64,000 nucleotides of DNA from positions 186,001 through 250,000 of the forward strand of contig VWND01000010.1 in assembly GCA_009599575.1 (NCBI GenBank), read 5' to 3'. Below, piece after piece: positions 45,236 through 57,291 of the stretch. The position numbers and the translations under genes were made by a program. Every line of letters begins with the position of its first letter. Positions within the stretch are counted from its first letter, which is position 1. The stretch is from Blumeriella jaapii. Taxonomy: Eukaryota > Ascomycota > Leotiomycetes > Helotiales > Drepanopezizaceae. The notes under the pieces are model-generated. The model was not told where the DNA came from, did no database searches, and saw nothing but the letters and a program-made list of their open reading frames with translations.

Positions 45236-48200
45236 TGGACCAGTGTCATAGCGCCCTCGTCGCCATTGTACCCTGTACGTAGTACTGTAGTACTGTACAG
45301 TAGCTGTGGTAACCGCCCTTTTTCCAACAGGCTTTGTACTGTATTGTGAGCGAGACGGAAATTGCAAAAGCTCGGTACCGAACAAGGCAGTGGATATCAG
45401 TCATTCATATGACCGTCTATACGTGTACGGAAATCAAACAAACAAACACCACGTACTGTAAATAGATAGTACATTATACAAAAGTGATATCACCCAGCAG
45501 ATCCTCTTGGTCTGGGTTCATTCCTGGATCGCGTACATTACACACAGTACGATGGTACTTGTGCGAAATAATGGTGATTTACGTCTGTGCAAAACTCCAT
45601 TACAAGGAGGGGAATTCTCAAGGGCATTCTCCATTAATAAAAAGCAGCATTGTCAAATCTCTCATAAAGCAAGGATATACGCACAGATATCAAACTAACA
45701 TTATTTTACTGTACCCAAGTACGAAGCATGTACGAAAGTACTGTATACACACACCCTCGCCTCGCTTAATCTAGCCACGAAAATCTCCACCCACTCACTT
45801 AAAAGATGCTTGATAACTCTGGAGTCTGAAGTCTCACTCATACTATGTGGGAAAACATGTTCACGTGAACCAAGGGAAGTAACGCATACGAATTCATGCG
45901 GTGCTGACGTGCTAGGATTTCCAAGCGTTGACACGTTCTCAGACACCAATACACAGTGCTGTACAATAATAGAGCCTTGCCGGCAGCTTTCGCGCACGAG
46001 AAGCATCCACGAGTCTGCGAAGGGATGGAGTAGTCCCCCATCTCGTTTCAGACTTCATCAAAAGTTGCTCTGCTATACGATGTAGGATGTAGATTGACAT
46101 AGAATAAAGCAGAAACTCGAAACACGTCACGGCGTTTCTGGGCTTGTTGAGTAAGTCGCCCAGCGGACGATTCGGCCATGGTTCGAGTCACCCGCAACTC
46201 TAAGCCTGAGCTGATTCACGGACTCGGGACCCGAGTCACATTCAGTCCTGTATAGTACGGTACATACTGTGTACTGTGCTGTAGTGCAGAAGAAGACCGA
46301 AGACGACCGAAGGGGACTGGAGGGGTGAAGTAAAAGCATTCGAAGCACCACTGTAACACGAAATGTAGTACAATACACGATCAACGAGGTGACCCCTGAT
46401 GTCCAACCACCCACGCCCTCCCGACACTGGCAGCCGGATCCTCCAGCTCCGGCCACGAGGACTGACCATCACCCAAGCTGCCTCTTATGTACAGTACAGT
46501 GCCGTACCAGGGTCTTTTCGTATTTTCGTACAGCCCGGCTCGGCACAAACCCAGAGCTCGAATCCCGCTTTCCGCGGCGCCCCGAGTCCCAACGGTTCCC
46601 TACTTACCTGACGCTTCCCCCCTTTCCAAGGGGTTTCTAGATGCACGAGCACCGACCGCGTCTCGCACCCGGAAGCGGCTGCACATTCGCAACACGTAGA
46701 ACGATGGGCGTCTGCTGCTGATGAAATGGGAAACCAATCATGGGAGGATGGTTCGTGGCAATCGTCGTTCCGGTGTGGTGCATCTTGTTACCTATTCAGA
46801 CCGGCGCTGCCCCTTTTCTTCGTCCCTCGCTTAACGTAGCGAGGAGATGGAGAGGGAAATCGCCCAGGCAGAAAGGAGAGGTGGAGATCCATACCTTGCT
46901 GTACGATCGTATGCGACAGACAGACATACATACTGTACAGTACATCGTACATCGTACAGTACATACGGTACAGTACAGCGCAGATGGCTTCTGTGACTTT
47001 TACTTTTTGGCTCCGAGCCCTGAGCATTAAAGTTCCGGTGAGCCGTCAACTGTGTACTGTACATCGTGCTGTAGAGCAGGACATCGTACAGAGTCGTAGG
47101 AGTAATCGCCTCAGCCCAGGTTGGAGAATCCCGGTCGAATCGATGCAGAGATGATTCGATTGATTGCTGGAGCTGCAGGCGGATGTTGGGTTGAAAACGA
47201 GAAACGACGAAAATCGATCCCCCTCTCTCTCGTGGATTGATGGCTCGCTCAGAGCGAGTATCACAGGCTCACATCTTGACTCCCCGTCCTTCAACAACGC
47301 CTTGACAAGCGGGCCTCAATCCACTTCGCAGCTGTGTAATTTGAACACGGAACGCTTACTTGCAGTACTGTACAGTACCTACCTACTGATCAACCTTCCT
47401 ATCTGCAGTACCTTCCTACCTACCGACCTACCTACCTACCTACTTATTTACAGTACTGTACCTTCCTACTTCCCATCTCCCTACCTATCTACCGACCCAT
47501 CTACCTACCCATCGAACGACCATCTACCTACCTCCCTATCCTGACTGCGGGCTTCTTCTGAGCATCAATGCATGCCAAACCAAACCCCACTCATCTCACC
47601 ATCACCATCATCAGCCGCAGCATCATGATCATCAAGGTCGACTACAAAAGGGAGAGTCCCCTCGATGACTGCTGACGCAACTTCCCACACCATACGGAAA
47701 GTTTAACTTAACCCCGTATCGCCTTACTCTAATCAAAGCGAGCTCGCGAGCCTTTCATGTCTGTAACTCTCCGTGGAGAAGGCTTATTCTCCTTGTAACG
47801 GGAATGTGGGTCCGTCAAACACATCGCGGTCTGACTGACTCTCTTAGCGCATCTCGCTGATGATTGGTTTCTTGCCCACCTCGGGCGGCCTGGGCAGAGT
47901 GCTTGAAATCAACCATTACCTTGCCCCGTGAAAGCAAGCGCAGAATGCGTAGAGAGCTACGTACCCACGCCACGGTAGTCGGGAGATCAAGAGGGCAGGG
48001 CACACATGCGGCACACGGCTAAAAAAACAATCCAATATCGATAAAGGAACGTGGTTGAAAGTTTACGATGTGCCCTGTTGACTATGCGCTTTTCATTTTG
48101 TGTTTGGGTATCTATGGGCTCAATGCTGCCAGTGGATCGGGCGCCGGAATTGCGATAATCACAATGCGTTCGTCCGGGCCAAAACTCAGAGAGGCTCGCC

Positions 48201-49583
48201 GAGAAACACATGGTTGACATAGCGTAACAGCGACAGCTTCGTCGTGGAAAGCGTTCGAGAAACCCAACATGTCTCCCGTCGAGAGTAGAAACGTAAGACT
48301 TGACAGCTGAAATTGTTAGAAGTAGCGGCAGATTCAAGAAGATAAAAAAAAAGTATAACAGCTCCAGAAAGCTACCGAACAGAGCGATTGATTAGAAGCT
48401 ATTCGAACTACACGTCTAACACTACAACAGAGATTTCGAAAGCTGGGTCAGACTCTGATGTTTTTACTTACGATACACGTCAAATTCAAAATCGCATGTA
48501 CTAAATTTCTTTTTTTTTATTACCAAGCTGGCGTGGCAGAAATGTTCTTTACGGATCGCGAGACAGAAGCGACAGCAACAATCGTACATACATTGACAAA
48601 TGTCATTTCGATGAGAAGTTTCAATCGTCATTTCTAGATTCAAATTCCGATTCCACGTCTCAGCCTTCCTATCATATTACTCTGATCTCGACGTATGCTA
48701 CAGCACACATAAAAATCGTGTCATAAGTATCTATCCCAAGGACTTGATATTGGTTTTTTATCCCCAGAAAAAAACCTGGTATTTCTGCCATGTTTTGCAT
48801 TTTTGCTATTCTTTTTCTTAGGAAATATAAAAAGCGCGACTTAACCTGAAAAGAAAGGCTTCCGATCTCCGGATTTACCATCGTCATCATTATCACCGCC
48901 ACGTACTTATATACATGCCCCCCCCCCCCCCCCCCCCCCCTCCATCACAGCCATGCCACCGCAATCACGCCAGTCGAGCGCCGGACCACTAGCGGAGACA
49001 CGCCGATTTCACTCTCCCAGACAATATCAGATATCCAAAGCTCTGGCACAATCACAATCTGAACAAGAATTTACAACACAGCGCGCTATCAAGCACGCTT
49101 TGGTGTTCCGCAAGCTGCGTGCTATGATACTGCAGGTATGCACCCGTGTCAAAAAAGTCAACCAACGTAAACAGCATCTGAACAACCAGAGAGCGAGTAA
49201 CGTCACACACGTACATCCCTCCCTCCATCCATCCATCCATCCATCCTTTCAATCCCCCGTGAGAATCCGTCCGGAGTCTACGGGTGTCGAGAAAGGGGTC
49301 AAGCCGAGCGATAGCAGCGAACCACACGATATGTACAGTATGTATGTATAGTACCGTACGCCTTTTCGGTGCCGTGCCGTGCCGTACGTAAAGTAAAGTA
49401 AAGCAAAGTATGGGACTTCGCTACCCTCCCCAGAAAGAAGAGGCCAGAGAAACAATGCCCGCAAAGTAAAAATAGAAAAAAAGACCCTGATGACTGAATT
49501 GTCCCTTGTCCCACGTCGATCCCAAACTCGCTACGGAAATGAAAACAACAACTGGAAAGGAGTACCGGTGTGCATTTGCATCT

Positions 49584-49682
49584 CATACCATACCATACCA
49601 TGACCATGCCATGCCATGCCATACCATACCATACCATACCATACCATACCATACCATACCATACCATACCATACCATACCAT
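49584..49682. repeat. (CCATA)n / (CCATG)n pentanucleotide microsatellite
   Basis: About 20 tandem pentamers. The left part carries CCATG variants and the right part is almost pure ATACC. Confidence 0.9.
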
Positions 49683-50372
49683 AAAAACATGCATTTACAC
49701 ATTCATACCCACCTACCTTACCTACCTTACCTAGGTACCTACCTAACCAATCTCACAAGCCGCAGCAACGATTCCTAACTAAACCCCCCCCCCCCCCCCC
49801 CCCCCCCCCAATAAAAACCCTCCCCAAAAATCATCAACAAAAACTCTCTCGCAGAAAACACAATTCTCCTCCCATTTTTTCCTTCCTTCCTTCCTTCCAT
49901 CTTTTTTTATTTTTTTCGCCATCACCACCACCACCACCACCACCATCAACCCCTCCCTCCCCCCCCTCCCCCCTCCCCCCTCCCCCACCTCTCCCAGCAC
50001 CGCGAGGCGAGGAAGAGGCAAGAACGAGATCGGGCGGGAGCTGGACTCGCCGTGCTGACTGCACTGCACTGCACTGCACCTGCACCGACAAGGAGGAGAT
50101 CAAGAGATCTGCCTAGGGAGATGGCGGGGAGTGTATAATCATAATGCATTTGTTGTCCATGGAGTACAGCACAGTACTATTAATAGTACAGTAGAGGGCG
50201 CAGGAAAGTCGAAGTGGTGAGTGAGTACTGGAGAGAGAGCTTGGACACCGAACGTGGGGGGGGGGGGATGGGGAGTGTGTTTGCACATCAACAATGCATC
50301 GCCTGCTTACCGCTGGCCAGCTAACTAACTGGCTGGCTGGCTGGCACGGCGCCGTGTCTGACGGCGCGTGCA

Positions 50373-50455
50373 CATACTGTACAGTATGTACAGTATGTAC
50401 AGCATGTACAGTATGTACAGTATGTACAGCATGTACAGTACAGTACAGTACGATG
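50373..50455. repeat. TGTACAGTATG tandem array
   Basis: An 11-bp unit (TGTACAGTATG / TGTACAGCATG) is repeated about six times and ends in overlapping ACAGTACAGTAC. It clearly grew from the GTACAGTAC motif that is dispersed through the window. Confidence 0.85.
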
Positions 50456-50592
50456 TATTGTGTTAAGAGTGAGCCAAAACGCTCGCTCGCTTGTTGTTGT
50501 TTACTTTTTGGTAGGGAGAGCGCGTGTGGACGGGTAATCTTAATTCCAAGTCATGCTTGGGTCTTTCATTTCTCATCCCAGCAGACCGCGAC

Positions 50593-51651
50593 TCACCCCG
50601 TTCTCGCGCGTTTGCTCTCGTCGGGCTCGTGCTCACCGTCGCCGTTGCCATGGCAATGGCCGTTCCCGTCGACGCCATCCATCTCCTCCCTCGTTCGCGT
50701 CCTCCCGGCACCTCCACCCAAGGCAGCAGCAGCAGCAGGCTCCTCCCCGTCACGAATCCAATTCCCCTCCTCGTCAAAATAGTCGCCCACATTCTCGGCC
50801 GTGATCCAGCCGCCGCTGCCCGGAAAGGGGGGAGGCAAGCCGCCGTCGCCAGCCCCCTGCTGAACGCCCGGAAGGCCACTGATGCCCTCATACCCCACAT
50901 TCCCTTCAAACACGATCCGATCATCCTCGTCTTCCGTGTCCCCGTCCCCGCCCCCGCCGAACCCCGGATCCGGGTGCAGGTTCGAGCAATTGGACACCGC
51001 GGTGAATAAGCTCTTGATGGCGCCGGCGCCGTCGTCGTCCGCACCGCCAGCGCCGGGAATGAGCGTCAGCTCGACCTCGTCCTCCTCGTCCTCCTCGCGC
51101 ACGGCGTGCGGGTCCGAGAGGTCAAGCTGCATGTAGAGGCCCTGCACCTGCTCGGCAGCCGCTGCGTGGGCCGGGTCGGCGAGCCGCTGGATGGCGTGCA
51201 GAGAAATGGACGGGTACGGGATGGACATGCCGGTCTGGGTAGCTCGGTTGAACAGCGTGACGTTTCTGTATCATGCAAGATCAGCGGGAGATGCGATTCC
51301 ATGCGAGACAGGCACTCGTGAGAGAGAGCGAGATATGCACTCGAGGGAGAGGAGGATTGGGCGCGCGACGTACTCCGAACTGATCCACACGTCCACAGAC
51401 TGCACCGTCATCGCCTCGTCCAGCACCGGAGTCGAGTCCACGACTGGTTCCTGCGACGCGCCGTCGGCGCCAGGGCCCAGCACCGGGAGTTTCGAGACTT
51501 GATGGCGAGAGGCGAGCGCGCGGACGCCGGCCTGCTTGTAGTGGAGGATGGGCTTCGCGTTGTAGAACGTGGAGGGCGTTTGCGCCTGGTGTTCTGCGAG
51601 CTCGGTGAAGTCCTCGTCTCGTGGACATTCCCGGATGGTTGTTGGCGGCAT
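50593..51651 (-). CDS. ICln/Lot5-like protein (Voldacs family), two exons, 316 aa
   Basis: Model complement(join(50593..51265, 51374..51651)); the 108-bp intron uses GTACGT...ATACAG and the total is exactly 317 codons. The start ATG at 51651 gives MPPTTIRECPRDEDF; the open frame further upstream has no family support. The N-terminal ~140 residues fit the PH-like pICln fold (AKPILHYKQAGVRAL, DVWISSENVTLF, then YPSISLHAIQRL, which is the conserved 'yp.islHAisr' motif). The rest is acidic and Gly-rich (EEDEEDEVELTLIP, GGGGDGDTEDEDDRIVFEG) and ends in SKRARTG. pICln delivers Sm proteins to the methylosome/SMN pathway for snRNP assembly; yeast Lot5 is its little-understood relative. The acidic tail is typical. 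A role in snRNP assembly is inferred from family. Confidence 0.8.
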
Positions 51652-53428
51652 GATGATGATGGTCCCACGGAGATTGTGATGTTGGTCTGTGGTGTTCCTC
51701 CGACACGCAGAGATTGGTATGGCAAGACCACGGATCCTCAAAAGAGCAGGGCGATGTCGAAGTCTCGTTGTGTTGTACGGTACAGGAGGTAAGTAGACGA
51801 GGCTTGCGCCAAATTTCTCAATTCTCTACATCTGCACAAGGCTGAGAGGCCCCGCTTATTCTTCCAACGGCAGCGCTTCGGCCCCTGAGGCTCAACACCA
51901 GAATGTTGTTCTCAATTCTTATAGCTTCAGCTCTGCCAGAATCATTATCTCACAACAATAAACGTGACGCGCAACACGATTCCCTTTTAAATCCCACCTC
52001 TCTTTGTGTAAAGAATTGGCAACTTTGATACATTCGAGCTTGGCCGTACTGTACGAGCAATCCAAAGTATCAGTCTTCTCACTTCACGAAATGCTCTTTT
52101 AACAGAGACGTAAACCACCTTATCAACATTTTACTGCTAGTTTAAACCACAGATGTTTCTACTGCTAGGGCCCAAAGGCCTTGTTTTCAGCGATTCACAA
52201 CCAGCCAGTCTGCCATAAGCCCCTCAAAGGACGACCGCTATCCTTCCCAAAACCAGACATATACTAACTACCTAGGTACCTAGGTATCTATACATAACGA
52301 CCTACTACTTACCTACAGTACCTACCTACCAACCAACCCAGCATCGATCTCAAATCCATCTATGAAGAAAAGCTCTACCTACCTACCCACCTACCCACCC
52401 ACCTACCTACCTACATTTCAAACCAGCAGCCTACTTAAGCCCGCTCCCCTTCCCTCCCCTCTCCTTCCCTTCCCTCCCCTTCTTCAACCCCTCAAGAAGC
52501 AACGCAACAGACCACCAGCCCAAGACTCCATCTCCACCACCAGAGCCACCCCTCCGTTGCACTTCATTTCATTTCACTTCATTCCATTCCATTCCATTCC
52601 GTGTTCCCGAATCCGCGACAACGTACTGTACAGGAAGGATACAATAATAGAGATCCGCTGCCCTACCCCCCCCCACCACCCATCTCAGTCTCAGCTTATG
52701 TCCACTCCGAAAAAGCCGAAAAAGAAACCGAAAAAGAAACCGCAAAAGAAACCGAAAGAGAAACCGAAAGAGAAACCGCAAAAGAAGCCGAAAAAGAAAC
52801 CGAAAAAGAAAAAGAAAAAGAAAACCAAGAAAGCAAGAAAGCAAGAAGCAGAATGCCGGCTTGCGTGGGAGAGCAGCGCCGCTTCTGAGACAAGCTAGCA
52901 GCAATCGAGAGTGGCAGCGGCGCCTCGTCGTCTTGGACATTTCGGAGCGAGCCAGTCCCAGCAGCGGCGGGATTCGCATGGTCTGCGGAAGAGACACTAC
53001 GGTTCAGTACAGTACCTACAGTAGTATACATACATGTGACCCGCCTTCTCGGTGCTTCGCAGTCAGCAAGAAGCCCCTCGAAGGAAATGTCCATTCGGAG
53101 CGAGCGAAGGTATCTTATCTACCAGACATCTATCCATTTGCGAAGAAGAAAAAACCCCCCCATACGCCCTCGCTCAGAACAATGTTCCATCCAACATACT
53201 GACCGAAGGTGCATCTCAGACCAGCCTGTGCCCAAATCTGACATTTTTTTTCTGGAATTTCGCCCTTCCCTCAAGTTTCAAACGCCTGGGTATTTTTGCC
53301 GCCCAAATGCTGTGGTAGTCGTCGCTCAAATCCTACCAGTAAGATTCTTCAATCCATGTCAACCAATTCCAGAACACCCAAGACGATCCCGTACTCCTAT
53401 GTTCCTCCCAGATCTCTAAATCTATCGC
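51652..53428. other. 1.8-kb intergenic region with simple repeats
   Basis: This holds CCTACCTAGGTACC-type motifs (52265-52425), CCTTCCCTCC tracts (~52445-52495), CATTC repeats (~52563-52600) and a ~140-bp purine hexamer array AAAGAAACCGAAA-type (52700-52845). The array opens frames rich in Lys-Pro or Lys-Glu-Thr but lacks non-repeat coding context. No gene is supported. Confidence 0.6.
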
Positions 53429-54616
53429 TCAGGATTCGCTCGAGGTGGCGCCTCGGTCCACACCCTTTCTCGCCGGCGAGTCCAGGTACTCGAATTCCGC
53501 TCTCGCAACCAGACAGTTCTCCATGGCAGCATTGAAACGCTCCTCGCCGGGCGGGAGGACGACCGCCAGGTACGTGTTCGTGGTAAACTTGACGAGGAAG
53601 AGTGAGAAGTTCGACAGCTTCAGCTCCATGAGCGAGAATTGCTCCGCGCTCTTCGGCGTGCCGGTGAACCGGCTCGTCGTCTGCTTGAAATTCTTGATGA
53701 TGTTGCTCAGCCGCTCGTACCGATCCGTCGTCGGGTTCTCGTTCCCAATGTCAGAGCACCAGCTGCTCACTACCAGGAACGAGGATCGCTCGAAAAGCAT
53801 CACCTCCTCGGCTTGGATCAGCTTGCCGAGACTGCCCAAGTGGTGCTCAATCTGCCCGAGGTTGGGTACCAGGTCGTGTATGATCTCCGCCCAGGCTTTG
53901 TAGAGCGACTGGTCCCAGATGGAGGTTGCGAAGGGGATGGGGTTGAAGCTGTCGGACTTGGACTGGATGAGGTGGACGCGGTCGCTGTAAATATCCTCGC
54001 GCTGGTGCGGTACGACGAGGTCCATCTTGTGGACCAAGACGTAGACGCTCGAGGTGGGGGAGAATTGGGCGAGGGCGGTGATGATGGAGCGGTAGGTCAT
54101 GAGGTCGCGTTCGAGGTCGCGGGACTCGATGTCGAAGACGTAAATCAAAACACCGACGTTGGAGAAGACGTGCTGGCGTTGTTGGGAGAGGTAATTCTCC
54201 ATAAAGGCGTCTTGACTGCCGGGAGGTTAGCTTCGCAAACGCAAAGAGCATTCCGAACAGTAGCAAAGCCAACGCAAATCTGCAGCCAGAGCCCAACTAC
54301 GTGGAAAAAGTGGTCCCAGCACACGATTTGCACACAGGAGGAGAAAGGGCACGGCTCACCCTCCACAATCCCACAGATTCAGCGTCAGGTTGCCCAAAAA
54401 CTTGACATGGCTGAGATCGACATCAATTGTGGCGCCCAGGCGCCGCGTATCCTTCGCCACGTAATTGCTGAAGATGATGCTGCGCATCGAGCTCTTCCCC
54501 GACCCAGACTTGCCCATCAGCAGGACCTTCTTCTTCTTCAGCTTGCGCGGCTCCGAGGAGGGTGAGCCGGCTCCGTCATCCTGGAGGCTGAAGCTGTCGA
54601 ATTGTTTTTCCATCAT
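53429..54616 (-). CDS. GTR1: Rag-family GTPase Gtr1 (RagA/B), two exons, 347 aa
   Basis: Model complement(join(53429..54215, 54360..54616)); the 144-bp intron runs from GTGAGC to CGGCAG with GCTAAC branch, and the total is exactly 348 codons. Gtr1 pairs with Gtr2 (RagC/D) on the vacuole and relays amino-acid sufficiency to TORC1. The P-loop GKSGSGKSS (residues 35-43) is followed by [20 protein letters not shown], the switch [15 protein letters not shown] across the exon junction, VHKMDLV (the G4-like motif of the family, in place of NKxD), [15 protein letters not shown], and a C-terminal roadblock-like domain. Two adjacent ATGs (54616, 54613) are possible starts. The N-terminal ~30 residues form a basic/Ser extension. 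Confidence 0.95.
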
Positions 54617-55286
54617 CGAGCAGCGGATGTAGCAGAAGATGGAAGATGGCGTCGGAGAAGAAGTCGGTCTGTCTCGTCTGTGTTGGGTGGGAGGTATGGA
54701 ATGGAAGAGGTCGAGGATGGAGGTCCGGAATGTAGAGAGAGCACTTGAGGTCGCGGCTGAGCTTCTGGAAATCCGTTTGTACGACCGATGCTTGCGTCGC
54801 TTGAAATGGGTTAGTGTAGGGGCAGATCCGGAGCGGTGGGCCGGCCCATCTTCGGGGGGACTTTTCGTATCAAAGTGCCAGAGATGTGCAGGCCAGGACG
54901 GGAACGTCAACCACGAGTTCCATCGGTACAGTACAGTAGATGTCTGAGACATGTTGTACACAATCTCATGTCAAAGCAGTAGCAGAGTATCTAGGCTACC
55001 AGACGACGAAAAGAAAGAAGCCTTTGGAGCAAGTCACGGGTGTGGAGAAACTCAGTCCAAATCGAAGATTTGGATCGTCTTGTTCTGTTCAAGACTAGAA
55101 AGAAAGCAGGGGCATAAAGCGCTGCAAACCACAAGCACCGATCGTTGCTCTACCATACATTACACTTTTCTGAGGCCGGTTCCCACGCTGTGACCTGTGG
55201 CCTGTGACCTGTGACCTTTCAACCCAGATCCCGATATCCCAAACGCCTGTGCGCCGCAAACGCCAACCAACGGTCCTCATCCTCGT
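54617..55286. other. 670-bp intergenic region
   Basis: This is the promoter side of GTR1 and the 3' side of TAF6. It contains TACAGTACAGTA (54926-54938) and tandem CTGTGACC/CTGTGGCC decamers (~55188-55217). No gene is supported. Confidence 0.6.
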
Positions 55287-56794
55287 TCAAGAGGGCTGTT
55301 CCCGAGACTTCAAAATCACCTCGTTCAGCTTGTGGTTCCCGAGCGCCACGACACGACCGCCAACAATCGGGCCCAGGTAATCCTCGATCAGCTGCGCCTC
55401 GGCCGCATTGCCGTTCGTGCCGTTCGTCGCAGCAGCCGGTTGGACGTTGTCGACCAGGCTCATGACGGCCTTCATCAGAGCCGCGATCATCATGACGACT
55501 CTCTCATTGTCGGGCCCAAGCTCGTTCTGGGCGTGGCTGAGGACGTTGACGTCGTAGTTTTTGAGGATGGGGAGAATAAGGGCCGAGACTGCACTCGGGC
55601 CGCCGGCGGTGGTCAGGCCACACATCGCGCCGTAGTGCACATCCAGCGGCTTCGCGGGATCCAGAAAATTCTTGAGGAATGTTCGGGTGAGTTTGGCTTG
55701 GAGTTGCCGGCTCGAACTGGAGTATCTGCGGATAATCTGACCGAGCAGCGAGACCGCGAGATCTCGGAGACGGTATTGGTCCTTGGGAGATGCTGTCTCG
55801 CCGCCCAAGTTGCGGCCAACAATGCAGGTGACGATAGGAGGGGTGAGCGAGAGCGCGTAAGGGTCGGTGAACAGGGATTTGTTCTCGATGATGGCCTGAG
55901 TGAGTTTCATCATCTGCTGGAGGACGAAGAGACTGCCGAGCGAATGTGTGACTTTCTCAGCGACGAATTGAAGAAAGTAAGGGACGAGCTGGTGCAGGCC
56001 GGGATCCGAACGGACGCTCTCAAACGCAGAATTGCGGAGAAGCACGACTTCCTGATCGGACCCCTCGTCGAGGATGGCCGCCTTGATCTTGTCGAAGAAG
56101 AGGATCAATTCCTTCGACACGATGTGCTTGACCAGGGGCTTGCTAGGGCCAGCGTCGTTTCCTGAGAGGGCAACCAAAGCCGGGTTTACGCCTGGTCCTT
56201 TGGCTACTGAAGGGTCCTGGCGAGATTCTGCGGTGCTGGGGTTCTGCGGTATCAGAGGCTGGACACCTTCAATCGCAAGCCAGTGTGCTACATCATGTCA
56301 GATCAACTTTTTGGATGTTGGTAAGAAGGAGAGCCAGTCAGCTTGAACCGTGGTGTCCCTGACAGCCTTGTTTCTGGGGGGGAGGGGGTGAAAAGAAAAA
56401 GAAAAGACTTACCAGTAAAGGATACATCCCTCGGGACCTTGGGCAACGGTGCATTTATCAATTTCTCAAAATCCACCTCTTCGTCCTCAATGTAGAACAG
56501 CGGCTGGCCCGGGCCCAACGACGCCTCCCCAAATCTCAACGGCCGTGTAGATTCATAGCCATAAAGCGGTTCCACATCCAACACCTTCAGCGCCTGCGAG
56601 ATATCCTGCGTTCCCAGCACCGTCCGCTTGCCCCCGTGCATGAAGCGCATGGCCTCCACGATGACCTGGCTGAGCCTGTACTCGACCTCGTTCGCCAGGG
56701 TGCGGACCGCCTCCTCGTTCAGGTTCGAGATGCCGACGGATTCGGCGACATCGCGGATATTGTCCGGGTTCCAGACGAGTTTTTGCTCTGCCAT
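55287..56794 (-). CDS. TAF6: TFIID/SAGA subunit TAF6, two exons, 460 aa
   Basis: Model complement(join(55287..56287, 56413..56794)); the 125-bp intron uses G|GTAAGT...GATGTAG and the total is exactly 461 codons. TAF6 pairs with TAF9 through a histone fold in TFIID, and in SAGA in budding yeast. The histone fold spans residues ~5-70 ([20 protein letters not shown], then [21 protein letters not shown] and [12 protein letters not shown]). The linker carries [14 protein letters not shown]; the family-typical [21 protein letters not shown] core is formed across the splice junction. The C-terminal ~250 residues are the HEAT-repeat domain ([39 protein letters not shown]). The gene is divergent from thymidylate kinase. 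Confidence 0.95.
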
Positions 56795-57291
56795 GGTGAC
56801 TTTTTGTGCGAGGCGTTACCTCGTGCTTGTCGAGAGGTAGTGTCGCAGCTGCAGAGCGTCTTATTGTCCCGGGAGTGTCTGCTTCGAAGATGGCAGCTCC
56901 CCGCCCGCTGAATAGAGGGTCGGGCGCATTCGAGGTCGATTCGAGGCCGTCGGTTGAACGTTGGTCTTGCGCCTTCGCCACGGGGGAATCTAGACGTGTC
57001 TCGATTTTCCTGCTGATCCTGCTTCTTTGCTATCACTGTTCAGCCAAAGCCAAACCTCGTTGTTGCGGCGTCGTCTCTCGGAAAGCTCAGTCGTTGTTGT
57101 GGTCCATGGATCGAGTAGAAAGTTGAGGTGTCGCCGAGGCTGAACATCGAAATATCCCACGCTAGCGCAGATCGCGTCTCCCTCAACGCGCCTCTTTTCC
57201 CCCATTCTCCCTTTCCCATGATTAGTCTTGGAGATATTGCCATTTTTCGGCATTTCTGATCTGCTTCGCATCACGTATCAGAACCATCCAC
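56795..57291. promoter_or_regulatory. Divergent promoter region between TAF6 and thymidylate kinase
   Basis: A 497-bp GC-rich region separates two gene starts that point away from each other and therefore holds both core promoters. Open frames here (80-106 codons) are not supported by motifs. No clear TATA box was seen near either start. Confidence 0.45.

Larger units (their letters stand above)
44568..50592. other. 6-kb gene-poor, repeat-rich region
   Basis: No gene is supported. It holds very many GTACAGTAC/GTACTGTAC palindromes (44880-44892, 45060-45070, 45119-45235, 45270-45302, 46250-46275, 46925-46975, 47048-47062, 47365-47385, 50160-50190, 50373-50455), CCTA repeats (47380-47530, 49715-49745), poly-C tracts of 23 bp (48918-48940) and 26 bp (49784-49809), an (ATACC)n array (49584-49682), and CCTTC and CACCAC tracts (49870-49990). 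Between ~47540 and 48900 the sequence is unique and somewhat AT-rich, with only short frames. Confidence 0.7.

Noticed and set aside
46140..46215. Possible tRNA around GGTTCGAGTC
   Set aside because: The T-stem does not pair and no acceptor or anticodon arm can be folded.
48672..48902. 76-codon minus frame
   Set aside because: AT-rich, no motif, no supporting context.
52362..52898. 178-codon plus frame
   Set aside because: Built from CCTA, CATTC and AAAGAAACCG repeats; no non-repeat coding part.
53639..54565. 308-codon plus frame
   Set aside because: Antisense to GTR1, whose GTPase motifs lie on the minus strand; it also crosses the GTR1 intron.
55332..56165. 277-codon plus frame
   Set aside because: Antisense to the TAF6 HEAT-domain exon.
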